Source: Hirudinaria manillensis (lineage: Eukaryota; Annelida; Clitellata; Hirudinida; Hirudinidae). Taken from it: a DNA stretch of 64,000 nucleotides. Positions 1-10,470 of this stretch are shown here, one piece after another. The stretch lies in NCBI GenBank assembly GCA_034509925.1, contig CM067528.1, positions 5,617,501 to 5,681,500 on the forward strand, written 5' to 3'. The notes beneath the pieces were generated by a model that worked only from the letters and a program-made list of their open reading frames with translations, made no database searches and was not told the origin of the DNA. Each line of letters starts with the position of its first letter. Position 1 is the stretch's first letter. The position numbers were made by a program, and so were the translations under genes.

Positions 1-266
1 ACTTACGAAACATACATCAAAGTTAATCACCTCGTCAGGACCCTACCACGTTTATTCCTGAGATTGATTAATGATTTCTTCCGATCCGATGAATACAAAT
101 GAAACTCTTCGGAAACCATTCGCTTGTTTCCGCAGTTGTAGGATGAAAAACTTGAATCTGTCTATCTGTCCAGGAACGTCAACAATGTTAGACGTCAAGC
201 CTTGCACAGCAACAACAAACGTTTTCAAGAAGCACTTGGGCCACCAACGATGTCATTGAAGCGCCA
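1..266. other. Left flank outside the tandem array
   Basis: This stretch precedes the first shared base of the repeat units (the homology starts at about 267). It is not repeated before units 2 or 3, where a different sequence adjoins the same boundary. A short plus-strand frame (71-259) has no recognisable domain. It could be a decayed transposon end, but I see nothing that supports a gene. Confidence 0.5.
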
Positions 267-544
267 AATGAAGACACACCAATTCAATGAACACCTATTC
301 ATGAATCCAGACAAGTGTCAAAGGAGTCTCTATTAATTTTGCCGCCATCTGAGTAACAAATTTTTTTTTATAATTATAAGTGAAATAATTTAAATTGTTC
401 CATCCATTCTGTGATGTGAGATACAAATTAATAATGCCAAATACTCTCAGTATCAAAACAATCACTTTAAATTGTCATAAACGCACCATAAATTGAAATA
501 TATTTCTGAAGATACAATATGTTAGAATTTTAACAAAATTTCAA

Positions 545-890
545 AATACATTTCCTGCTTTCAATTTTTTCAACAACAGCCAACATCTTCTGTTTCTCAT
601 TTTCATCCTTGAAGAGATCAGTTGTCGTTGGCATCGTTGACCAGTACTTGGAGACTTTTCTTGCCGATTCTCGACAACTCCGTCCTGACATCCGAGGACG
701 ACGTCGTAAACTTCCACCTTCTCCATGTCCAGTTGTAGCAACTTCCAGCTGATATTCTGTCGGATATTTACCGACGAGGAAAAACGTCCTATCGATGACG
801 GTACAATTAACTTGACCGTTGATTCCAGAGTCAATATCCACCACGGACACCCCAGCTACGAAAACTCCGACGGGATTTACATTCTTGTGA
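545..890 (-). pseudogene. Decayed cadherin-repeat exon (unit 1)
   Basis: Read on the minus strand, one extracellular cadherin repeat can be followed across three frames. Frame A gives NPVGVFVAGVSVVDIDSG then NGQV (the classic start with a DxDSGxNG calcium motif). Frame B gives LDMEKVEVYDVVLGCQDG (the LDxE....Y...D.G segment). Frame C gives LQVLVNDANDN (the DxNDN linker), followed directly by a stop. No single frame is open and no good splice sites explain the shifts, so this is a relic of a protocadherin- or Fat-like gene. The same lesions occur in units 2 and 3, so they predate the duplication. Confidence 0.75.
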
Positions 891-1058
891 ATTTAAATAA
901 ATGTCTTTTTACTTGTGCCTTCCATGGGCAGAGATTTTTCCAATAAAATGTTTTCTTTATATAAAAATATCATAAAATTGTTTCTACCTAGTTATAATTG
1001 ATTGTTGATAACTAATAAATAATAATGATGATGATACAAATAATAATAATAACTAGAA

Positions 1059-1367
1059 CTAAAAAAGATTTCGGAGATTCAGAAGATCTTCTTGCTGGGC
1101 ACTGCTCACATTCTTCAGAGAGTTCTTGAGTGAATCGCTGAGAGCAGTTGTAGCGCTCAGAATTTATTCCTCGATGAAGAAGAAAGAAAAATGTGTAATT
1201 ATTATTGCATCATTATTATGTTATTATTATTACTACTATTACTTTGGACAGAAACGAGCGCCATGCAGCGGTAATATGTGCGTTAAGTTGGCAAGTAAGA
1301 CGAGCGGTTCTGATGAGATTTATCCCAGATGTCCAGCATGTTTTCTTCAGTTTACGTTTGGATATTT
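1059..1367 (-). pseudogene. Possible endostatin-like exon pair, relic (unit 1)
   Basis: A minus-strand exon-like block at 1367-1243 lies between a plausible acceptor (GCGTTAG) and donor (AAA/GTAATA). It encodes IRTARLTCQLNAHITAAWRS then FLSK. The spacing I-R-x-A-x-x-x-C-x-x-x-A ... R-x-F-L-S resembles the endostatin domain of collagen XV/XVIII, three residues short. A second block at 1124-1059 encodes NSLKNVSSAQQEDLLNLRNL and ends in a stop. Two base differences among the units fall at third codon positions. No upstream partner exons are visible before the HECT gene, so this is probably a fragment. The family call is tentative. Confidence 0.3.
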
Positions 1368-1754
1368 CTAACGCTGGACAGAGACGTCACTAAGAATAAG
1401 GGGAATACGCACAGACAACAATCCTTTTTTGTAACTATTGATTAAGACCAATTTATCGAAATGCAGCCAATACGTATAATTATAGCAGTGGATTGATTTT
1501 CTGAAGTTATAATGTTTAATAATTTTAATTTAATGGAATTAAAACTTAGTTTTACAAATATTTTATTTTATTACCTTAATTAATAAATTTTTTTTTTTGA
1601 AAACTTAATAAACTTGAGAATAATCGCTATTTCCTATCTTTGCTCCTTGGTTTGATGAAAGTCTAATAAGTGTTATATTTTCTTAAGCGCACCTTCGTTC
1701 AAGATAGCTACACTTTAAATCACAGGTTTTTCCTAAATCTTAATAGCCTAAAGA

Positions 1755-4247
1755 ATGGATCTTGTGGCCATGCTTAGAAACCTTAGATCATGGGAGTTTA
1801 AACCTTTGGAAAGTTTGAAGAAGATTTTCGGAGATGTTTCTTTTGAAAAATGGTTAGAGCTTGGTTTGGGCGAAGCAATGAGAAAATGTCTTATGCAATC
1901 TGATGGTTCAGATAATGAGTTATTTATCAGGAGATGCTCGCTAATTATGGATGCAATTATTCCTCCAATGCCTCCGATGTTTGAAGAATACGTTATAAAA
2001 TTACCGAAAAGCACATCGATAAAAAGATATTCTGAAAATAATCCGACATTTTGCCATGACATAAACCTCATCGACGAGCTAACATCCAAAGTTTTACAAG
2101 CCTTGCTAGATTTAAGCACTAAGATTAACTTCCGATTGCCATTGTTGGAAGATGTCATATTTAGAGCCGTTTACCACGCTAAAGAGACTACCGTGATTAA
2201 TCACGGAAAGAGTTTCAAAGCAATATTCGATGATTTTGCGTTTTCTCCGATTTGCAATGATGTATGTCATATTGGTATGGGTCTATTGACTTTATTAGAC
2301 AGAAAAATGCCGGCAGAATGGCTTAAAAGTCTCTTTTGTCCTCATAATATTCTCAACCTGAGATATATAGTATTTGAAAATGAGCAGCACGATTGTCCTT
2401 ATGTGATTAATGTTCAGAAAATTTATACAAAATTTGAACTCGATAAGGTGATCGGAATGGATACCCGAACGTGGCTTCCACTACTCCATGTACAAAATTC
2501 GTTTTCCAGACTGACTTTTGAAACTTCTTTAAAGTTTATAGCACAAGCCATGGAAAACGGAGAAATGTCCGTTCAACATTTAATTCAGACTGAAGTTTTG
2601 GAAAACCTTAAATCTGTTTTAATAGAGCCTAAACAACTTGGACAGCCCTCGTACATTATCAAAACATTCCTCACTGTTTTCCTTAAGTTTAAAAGAGACA
2701 CTAAGGGCAATTACTTATTCAGTACCGACTTATATGAGAAACTTGTTAAACTGATTGCAGAAACTTTCCGTTATTTTTCAAGTAATATTCTTAAAAGAAT
2801 TAGCATAATTCATGACAAATATCCGCAAGGCACTATTAAAATCTTTAAAAATAATCTCGAAACAACAGCCAGGTTATTGCATTATCTAAAAGTATTGAAC
2901 AGAAGTTGGCATCATTGGTTTGATATTTTTGAAGAACGCAAGTTATTAAACAATCAGATATTTCATGTATATGGATTATATCAATATATTTTGAAAACAG
3001 ATGGGTTTCGTTTTTTGGGTGCTGGTTACACAGACGTTTTCTTTAATTTCATTCCACCTCTATTGAGGAGAGATTTAATTTACAATCAGAGACATTTACA
3101 GCCAGAGACATTTAAAATAATGAGAACCAATGTCTTAGGATGTATTCGTACTTTATGTAAGGAAAACTTACGTAGCCGTTGGAATTTCATTTTCGAAGGT
3201 GAAGATGGAGTGGGAGAAGGAGTAAACAAAGAAGTTTATTCCATTCTTTCTCAAGAACTGCAACTACATCTTTTAGATATTTGGCAAGGAGAGCCTGTAA
3301 AAGTAGCAGGTAGTAAAATGAAGTACACATATTCACCCAACGGTTTCGCCCCCAAAATTAATGGGAACATTGAAAATTTAAAAATGTTGGGGAACATCTT
3401 TGCTAAGGTACTCATGGATAAATATTTGCTTGACATCCCAATTAGAGACGAAGTTTTTCAATCATTGGAGACAAAGGAAAGCTGCCATCCCATGAGCATA
3501 AAATACTACGAAATAGTACATTCTTTCCCTATGCTTAAATCTTTATTCAAACAACTGCTTCCGGTCAAAGCGAAAATAGATGCCATCCGATCTGAAGTTG
3601 GTCTATCAAAAACTAAACAGGATGAAATAATTAACAATTTAACCTTTGATGATGGAAGCTCTTTCGATGACTTGTGCATACATTTCATCGTTCCAGATAC
3701 AGGTGAGGAATTTGTTAAAGATGGACGCAATATCTTGCTTACTCCTCTCAAACTTGATTGGTATCTTCAGGAACTATGTCTCTACTTAGATAATTGCCGT
3801 TCACGTGAAATTGCGGCCATCAGACGTGGATTTGACGAGTTATTGCCTATCAGACAATATTATGAGCCAGAGGAGTTGAAGAATTTAATATGCTGCGAAC
3901 AATTTAAAAAATGGACCTCAGAGGATCTGAGGAAATATTGTGCATATCAAGATTCGCAATCTGTTCAATTTCTTTTCGAATGTCTGGCATCCTTTGATAT
4001 CAAAGAACAAAGACTGTTCTTATTATTTACGACAGGTCTGAGCGGTTTGCCGTTCGGAGGATTGGCTAAATTGGAGCCTCCACTCACGATTTCAACCCTA
4101 AAATGCGATGATGCCGATTCTTCTTTGCCTACGGCTGCAACTAATGTGAATAAGTTACACTTGCCTGATTACAGCAGTCTTAAGATAACCGAGAAAAAGA
4201 TTTCTTTCGCCATCCACGAAGCATGCGGATCGTTTCAGCTGAGATGA
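1755..4247 (+). CDS. Intronless TRIP12/UFD4-like HECT protein lacking the catalytic Cys (copy 1)
   Basis: An open frame of 830 codons. Residues 1 to about 455 match nothing I recognise. Residues about 456-830 form a HECT domain: FEGEDGVGEGVNKE near 480, ENLKMLGNIFAKVLMD, QYYEPEEL, QRLFLLFTTGLSGLPFGG and LHLPDYSS, ending with Phe four residues from the C-terminus. The LPDYSS and SFDIKEQRLFL style places it nearest TRIP12/UFD4. HECT enzymes accept ubiquitin on a Cys in LPxxxTCxNxL; here the segment reads LPTAATNVNKLHLP, so residue 797 (bases 4143-4145, AAT) is Asn. A ligase-dead, substrate- or E2-binding role is inferred. The absence of introns next to intron-rich genes suggests a retrocopy origin. 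The first Met after in-frame stops was chosen as the start. AATAAA at 4286-4291 is a likely poly(A) signal. Confidence 0.9.
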   Translation: MDLVAMLRNLRSWEFKPLESLKKIFGDVSFEKWLELGLGEAMRKCLMQSDGSDNELFIRRCSLIMDAIIPPMPPMFEEYVIKLPKSTSIKRYSENNPTFCHDINLIDELTSKVLQALLDLSTKINFRLPLLEDVIFRAVYHAKETTVINHGKSFKAIFDDFAFSPICNDVCHIGMGLLTLLDRKMPAEWLKSLFCPHNILNLRYIVFENEQHDCPYVINVQKIYTKFELDKVIGMDTRTWLPLLHVQNSFSRLTFETSLKFIAQAMENGEMSVQHLIQTEVLENLKSVLIEPKQLGQPSYIIKTFLTVFLKFKRDTKGNYLFSTDLYEKLVKLIAETFRYFSSNILKRISIIHDKYPQGTIKIFKNNLETTARLLHYLKVLNRSWHHWFDIFEERKLLNNQIFHVYGLYQYILKTDGFRFLGAGYTDVFFNFIPPLLRRDLIYNQRHLQPETFKIMRTNVLGCIRTLCKENLRSRWNFIFEGEDGVGEGVNKEVYSILSQELQLHLLDIWQGEPVKVAGSKMKYTYSPNGFAPKINGNIENLKMLGNIFAKVLMDKYLLDIPIRDEVFQSLETKESCHPMSIKYYEIVHSFPMLKSLFKQLLPVKAKIDAIRSEVGLSKTKQDEIINNLTFDDGSSFDDLCIHFIVPDTGEEFVKDGRNILLTPLKLDWYLQELCLYLDNCRSREIAAIRRGFDELLPIRQYYEPEELKNLICCEQFKKWTSEDLRKYCAYQDSQSVQFLFECLASFDIKEQRLFLLFTTGLSGLPFGGLAKLEPPLTISTLKCDDADSSLPTAATNVNKLHLPDYSSLKITEKKISFAIHEACGSFQLR

Positions 4248-4430
4248 TTTCTCGTTCTAAATTCAACTTTCTGAATTAAATCTTTAATAAACCTTAATAG
4301 GCTTCGCTATTCATTTTTTCATTTGTTTGAACTGGTTAATCAAAAGGAAACAAATCCAAAATAAAGAAAGAGAACAATTCGAGGGTGGGTATCTGAAGTT
4401 GTCGTAACCGGAATAATACGGAAATTATCC

Positions 4431-4802
4431 ATTATGAAATCTGAAATCAGACATTCAAGTAAATAAGTAAGGGTCGTAACCGAAATAATCCATTAATGCG
4501 TGGAATGTAACCCTTTTTACACGGGAGGAATGAGGATGCTGCTACTCTCTCATTCAGGTTAATCCCGTGGACTTCCAAACTAATGATTTTCATCAAGTTT
4601 AAATTGTTGTTTTAAAAGATGACTTGGAGACTAACAAATTTAACTCATTTAATATATATCTTGAATCAATGCGAAATAACGATATATAATTTATTTTGGC
4701 AAATTTGCTGACCAGCTGGGAGCGGATTCGTGGTCTTTTGTCTTTTTTTCTATACCGGGGTGATCGCATTATGAAATCTGAAATCAGACATTCATGTAAA
4801 TA
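4431..4802 (+). repeat. 35-bp direct repeat pair downstream of HECT gene (all units)
   Basis: ATTATGAAATCTGAAATCAG, continuing to GTAAATA, occurs at 4431-4465 and 4768-4802 with one mismatch, 337 bases apart. Pairs also lie at about 18942-19313 and 33469-33846. A related GTCGTAACCGRAATAAT motif is repeated between them. It could mark the ends of a small inserted element; no coding content is visible inside. Confidence 0.6.
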
Positions 4803-7060
4803 ATAATAAACCTATCCCAAAATTAAAATAATTTCAACATATAAAAAATATTTAATTTCAAACATAATCGCAAAAACGTTTTATATAAAAATAAATTAAT
4901 AAATTTAATTCTAAAACTATATAATTAAGAAAATGTTAGGATTATAAGAAAAATCGTCTAGTACATTCACTTCTAAAAATAAATAGAAATATACCAACCC
5001 TTTATAATTTGTGGTTTTATGGCATGAGATAAATGGAAAATTATTCGTTAAATTGTTGATAACCTCTAATGATTAAAACATCACTAGTTTGAAATTCACG
5101 AGAGCAATAAATAAACTTTGAATATCAAAGTTGTACTTGTTGCAAATGTAATGTCGATGCTCTACATTAAGTGAATTCTTCAAGACGTACATCATGCAAA
5201 TTGAAAATTAAAATCCAATTCTGACCCTAACCCTGTCAAGAAGCAAAAGCAAAAAAACAAAGAACAAAGCTTTTAAATAGAAATACCGCGGATGAGGGAC
5301 AATTTAACGGATAAACAACATGTACATCAATGCAAATGGTCCTGTTTGTATTTGTGATTTAATAGATAATGGAATATTGGAGTATAGCCTTGGTAAATAA
5401 CATGCTTTTGAAAAATGTTTAAATGGTAAAGGATGGACTGAATTCATGGGTGTGTCGGAAGAAGTGCGAAGGGTTCATAAATAAATTACTTTTTATAAGG
5501 ACGGTGGACTTTAATTTAAGAGATGTTTTTGTGCCGATATTTTTTATTTTTAAATTTAAATTTAAAATTTTGTAATTTTAAAATGTTTGTTTATCTTCTG
5601 AACATTTTCTGTGAGATGATGTTAAAATAATCAATATTATGTTTTTTTTTTAATAAAATATTGCGCTGAAATTGATATTAATAAATCTATAAAGGTCATT
5701 CGATAACATGCCTGGTGATGTTTTAAACATAATGTTATGCCATTTCAAGCTTTGCTTTGCCAATTAAATTTAAATTCGGGAAATTAAGCAATGAAAATAA
5801 AATACATTTCTGAACAATTGAACATTATTAAGTTGAGAACTACGGAATCACCAGTAGTTTCCAGTTAGGGTTAGGGTTAGGTTTAAGTATTTAAACCTCA
5901 TTTACGGTTTTTAACATAAAAAAATTAAAAAATTAGGGAAGATATTCGGGAAGGTCCATAAATCACTGAGGTCGGCATTAATTAAGCACTAAAGAATGGA
6001 AGAACAATTTCGTAAAACGAAACTCAATAAATAAACGATGACGACGACGACGTCGATGAAGAAAAATAAAGAAATCCTGGAAAACTATTGGAATTGGCAA
6101 AAGGTTAATGACCCCCACAAGACCTTTGGCTACCAAATTACAACGACGACAACAACATAATTAGAAAAACAACAACAATAAATTCATTACAACAACTTTG
6201 TTCTGTCCCAACAAATCCTATTCAGGACCTGAAATGGTTTTAATCACAATATTTATAATAACATAATAATTTTATTTTATAACATTACTTATAACATAAA
6301 TATTACCATATTATAATATTTTTTCTCATATTATTGAAAAATATGATGATGATGATCATTATAAATTTGGGAACATTAGGTTTGTGACCCATCCAGCAAA
6401 ATATATGCTCTTGGCAAGTGCAAGCAATTTATTGGCATGCAGTTCACCTAAACTTGTCCTAACCTTTCGTTATCTCATTAAAGGCAACAGAAATTATGAT
6501 CTTTACATTCACCGTGAGTATTACTGCTATTATAATTATCATAATAATTTTAAATACTATTATTATAAAAAGGGTAAACGTTTAAATGCTTTTAGAAATC
6601 ATTTATACATGGTAATCAAAATTGCTTGCACCTCAAGAAACTCGAATTTCTAAACTTGAATTTTAAACCTGTTAAAATAATGAACGTCGTTTTTTATATC
6701 ATTTATTAAAAAATTATTTTTAATTCAGAGCACTGTTTCAAATTTACTTCCTAGGATATCGTTACGGCAACAGTCGTAATGCGTTCGCAAGCTTAATACT
6801 GCCACAAAAAGCCGGTGGGAAAAGGTGCTATATAAATTTACTTATCAATGCATTTAAGATCGTGTAATAGTAAATACAAGGTCGGATGAAGTGGAAAATA
6901 TTCTTAAGTTATTCTAAGTTAACGAGAAAATTATATTCTTTCTTATAGAAAGGTCGATACATTTCCGATGGTGTATCTATAAGAAAAATGTCAAACACCA
7001 ATGAGAGAAACATCCTTGTAGAGGCAAACTACTGAAGCGTCAACGCCCCTCTTAGAAGGG
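4803..7060. other. AT-rich non-coding stretch (unit 1; equivalents in units 2 and 3)
   Basis: This holds homopolymer and simple-sequence DNA, GACGACGAC and AACAAC runs, and short unrecognised frames such as 6384-6653, which is rich in Tyr/Asn from ATT-type repeats. I see no gene. It also holds the telomere-like motif listed separately. The equivalent stretches are about 19314-21572 and 33847-36172. Confidence 0.6.
5864..5883 (+). repeat. Short interstitial telomere-like TTAGGG tract
   Basis: Three GTTAGG(G) units, GTTAGGGTTAGGGTTAGGTT, are followed by a near-palindrome (AGGTTTAAGTATTTAAACCT). A CCCTAACCC stretch in the opposite orientation sits about 640 bases upstream (5224-5234). Copies are at 20375-20394 and 34953-34972. 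It is too short to be a former telomere; it may be chance or a repair scar. Confidence 0.5.
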
Positions 7061-7384
7061 ATGAAGAACCATTCCCAGGTGATAAAAGAGAGTGGCGAAA
7101 GACCTCAACGTCCTGTCACCGTCGATGGATGTCACCTTCTGATGATAGAGTTGAGGATCTCGTGGAAGGGCAGGGTGGAATACAGCAATGCGCTCAAAGC
7201 AGACAAGTATGCATATCTGTCGATGGATCAGGAGACGAAAACGTACATAGTGAACCCCTTCCTCAAAGAAGTTGGCGCTAGGAGCAGAGTCGAGTTGAAC
7301 TTGATTCGACTTAGGCCTTTCTCAACTGCATTGGTTTGTATAGAAGGAAATGAACAAAGGATGCGACAAGAATCGAGTCAATGA
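7061..7384 (+). CDS. Unrecognised 107-codon frame, possible exon (unit 1)
   Basis: This block is much richer in G+C than its surroundings and open for 107 codons (also open in one minus-strand frame). The middle, around VEYSNALKADKYAYLS and then RSRVELNLIRLRPF, weakly recalls a SEA domain, but I would not assign it. Of seven base differences between units 1 and 3, four fall at third positions of this frame. No promoter or partner exons are evident, so it may be an exon fragment, a relic or a small gene. Confidence 0.3.
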   Translation: MKNHSQVIKESGERPQRPVTVDGCHLLMIELRISWKGRVEYSNALKADKYAYLSMDQETKTYIVNPFLKEVGARSRVELNLIRLRPFSTALVCIEGNEQRMRQESSQ

Positions 7385-8980
7385 TTGCAGAACACAATCA
7401 AAGAGAAAGAGAGCGTTCTGAGTTGCCGAAGTCCAGTCAGCAACGACCGAAAATAATAAAAAGCCAATGAAACTATAGCCATACAAAGAAACCATAGAAA
7501 AGAAATGATAGGAAACAGGGACTTCCATCTAGTCGGGGAATGCGACCCAACCACCACCACCCTAAAACTTCAGGAGTTTCGTGGTCGAAACGTTTGAAGG
7601 CGGAGTAATTCCTCTGAGGATCCAGTTGGTGAGATATAAGGCGCAAGTATCGTGGCGTAAATAAACAAAACTACAATTAATTAATTTCTTAACGACTTTT
7701 TCATTTTTTTAACTTAATCAATTGCAAACTGATGATGTAAATGAATACATTAATTATTTGTTATTATAATTAAATAATATTTATTATTAAGTTTTGTGAA
7801 CGAGAATTATTGCTAACAATTTTATGCTTAAGTTATAAAATGAAATTTACTTTAAAATGAATTAAATTGGTTCAAATGTACACTTTTACCACAAAAAAAT
7901 ATTATAACTAAAATGAATTGTCACAAATAAATGAATTATAACAAATTAAAATAATGAATAATAATAATAACATTTGGAAATCATTGAAATGATTGTAATC
8001 ACTTCACAAACCATTCCCAAATCTCCAAATTGAATAATATTAGTCAAAATTTAATCTTAAAAAACAATTTAAATGATTAAAAACTAAATTGGATTTAATC
8101 TGTCGAGGATTGCTAGGGCGCTGGACACTCTTCTAGACCTTTCTATAATTTATATATATCCGTATACATTATATTCAGATCACGTGATCTATGAAATGGT
8201 TCACCGATAGTCCTTATCATTCCTTGAAATATCACCAAACACGTGTTTATCATCGGCACTCAATTCGAAGAAAGTTTTGAAAAAATAATTCGTGAAAAGA
8301 AAATTGACAAAACAAAGGCAAACTCGAACGATAATTGGACTTCATAGCGCGGGAAAACACCAGGACGACATTTAACGTCCAACAGTTGCTTGACTTGTGA
8401 AGAATCTCTTGTAATTATGCAAACGTAATTAAACATAATTATGCTCTCAAGTTGTATTTATGATGACCTCCCTGTCCTTGTTAGAAGTATTGAAAATTAT
8501 TATCAGTCGCTGAGGCTCATCGTCAGTGGTTGTTGTTATTATTATTATTATTATTTTATTATGACACTCATCGGAATTATATTAGATGCGAACATAAACA
8601 TCGGAAGTTGAACATCAAAATTATAAAGTAATTACAAGAAAAGGAATGTAAACAGATTGAATGTAAATATAATTATAATAAATTGAAGGTTAATTTAAGT
8701 CAATTCCCAAGTTAATTCCTTCCTCATCAACGGTTCGCCCTGGGAGCAACAAATGATTGACATCAAAGGACGTTCGTCAAGTGTTTGATTGAAGATAAAA
8801 AGTAAACAAAAATTTTTTTAATTTAAAAAAGAATTTAATAAAATAGAATTAATAAACCGACGACGTTGACGTTCAAAGACATAACAAGAGAATATTTTAC
8901 ATTTAACTGTAAATTTCAAAAAAAAAAAACAATTGCAAAAAAAAAACTAAAAACAAAAGAACATAAGACGTCCGAAACTG
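7385..8980. other. Non-coding stretch between the 107-codon frame and the receptor exons (unit 1)
   Basis: AT-rich DNA with a short ATT run near 8538-8560 and many small indels between units. I see no gene. The equivalents are about 21897-23492 and 36497-38115. This is the part of the non-coding unit with the most differences between units. Confidence 0.6.
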
Positions 8981-9628
8981 TCACAACTGAATCGATTCCA
9001 GGTTCATGGTTTCAATCCTCTCCTTGAATTCCCGACTATTCACGGATATGCCGTCGTCGCTCGGAGGATGAAATTTCAACTGGAAATCGAAACTGAAACA
9101 CTCCGGGCAATGGTCGCTGCACGTGCGACACCTCTCCAGGGACGCGTTGTCGTGGAAGGAATTGAGTCGACTGCATTTCGAGCAGATCCCAGAGTCAAAC
9201 TTGTCCCCCCATTGAGCTGCTTTCGTTTTCTTCTCTTCGTTCTCCGAGGTCTTTTGGAAATTCTTCCTGTCCTTGAAGCCAGAATTCAGAGTTCCTGAAA
9301 GAAGGTTTTTATCCCTTGCATTTAACAAATTATGTTAATTGTTGATTAATATAATTTATTAGTTTATTAATATAATTTATTAGTACATTTAATATAATTT
9401 GACAACAGTTGAATTTACCTCTTAAGCAGACGGTGAACTCTTGACTTGAACTTTTAACTCTGTAGCAGAACATGAACAACACGACCACCCACAGAAGCAA
9501 AATGGTGGCTCCAATGACGAGCCACATTTTCAACTTCCAGTCCTCCGTCAACTCCTCCTCCGGATCTTCAGTCGATTCAACGTTTTGAGGCGAAATCTTT
9601 TTTACTGAAATATCCTTATTTGGCCGAC
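8981..9628 (-). pseudogene. Truncated receptor gene: membrane-span and tail exons only (unit 1)
   Basis: Two minus-strand exons, 9628-9419 and 9294-8981, are joined in phase (donor AAGAG/GTAAAT, acceptor CTTTCAG/GAACTC). The first encodes an acidic stalk, a 22-residue membrane span around WLVIGATILLLWVVVLFMF, then CYRVKSSS. The second encodes a cytoplasmic tail with C-x2-C and CRTCSDHCPEC, ending in ESIQL and a stop. These match the last two exons of the gene at 38116-42212. The extracellular exons and start are missing because the repeat breaks at about 9734. Unless a new upstream exon is used, this is a fragment. Confidence 0.7.
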
Positions 9629-9744
9629 CTATTTTAAAATCACAAAATATCAATATATGAATATTCATAAGAAACAAGCAACGTTCCAAAAAGAAATATC
9701 CGACTCGTGACATGCTCCGTGACGTGCTCCTTCGAGAAGCATAT

Positions 9745-10470
9745 ATATATATTTCATTTAATTATTTATTAAATGTAAAAAAGAATGATTACATGTTGCA
9801 ACACATTACATACGTTAATTTGAATTACAATTACAACTAATTGATTGCTTATAATTAATAAATAATTATTAAGTAACTTTTATTTAAATAAATTATTTTT
9901 TTTTAAATAATTAAAGACGTCCAAAATATTTAGAACGATCGACCTAAGAATTGGTTGATTTTAAATGCAAAGTTTTTTATTAAAGTTTCGCTTTCATTTT
10001 ACAAAAACATTTATTTAATCAATTTATTTTTTTAATCGATACACTAAATGTTCTACGTATTGTCTAATTATTTCTTTATCGCATATATATTAATATGTTA
10101 TTAATATGAGAGTATATTGATTTACCATCGTCAAGATCGATTTGCTGCTGAAATGAGTAATGTATTTCCTGAAATGATTGAACTTATAGCAATTAATACA
10201 ATGGACCCCCAAGAAGTTAATAAAGTTAATTGAAGCGTGAAATGAAATATTTTTTAAACAAATGCTAAAATCAACAAAGTGATTTTGAAGTTCGATCAGA
10301 ATTTGCCCCAAGGAGACAAAAATAAGGCAGGAACTATTTTTTTGATTGATATAATTTCTCTTGCGATGGTTCAAGTCGTCATCGTCATCATCACCATCTC
10401 TCGGCCCTTCAATGTCATACAATAAATTTATGATGTAAAAATTAATTATAACGATTTTTTTTAAATTTAA
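9745..10470. other. AT-rich insert-specific stretch between receptor fragment and LINEs (unit 1)
   Basis: This DNA occurs in units 1 and 2 (about 24257-24982) but not in unit 3. It includes a minus-strand frame at 10090-10422 beginning MYDIEGPRDGDDDDDD with no recognisable family. I see no supported gene. It could supply a new first exon for the truncated receptor, but no matching donor stands out. Confidence 0.4.

Noticed and set aside
1748..2158. 136-codon minus-strand frame overlapping the HECT start
   Set aside because: Antisense shadow of the HECT gene; it lacks domains and is not kept open over this length in the diverged unit 3 copy.
6384..6653. 89-codon plus-strand frame present in all units
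   Set aside because: Tyr/Asn-rich from simple sequence, no domain, and no base-composition contrast with the surrounding DNA.
9068..9298. 76-codon plus-strand frame
   Set aside because: Antisense of the receptor tail exon, which has matching splice phases and conserved Cys pairs on the minus strand.
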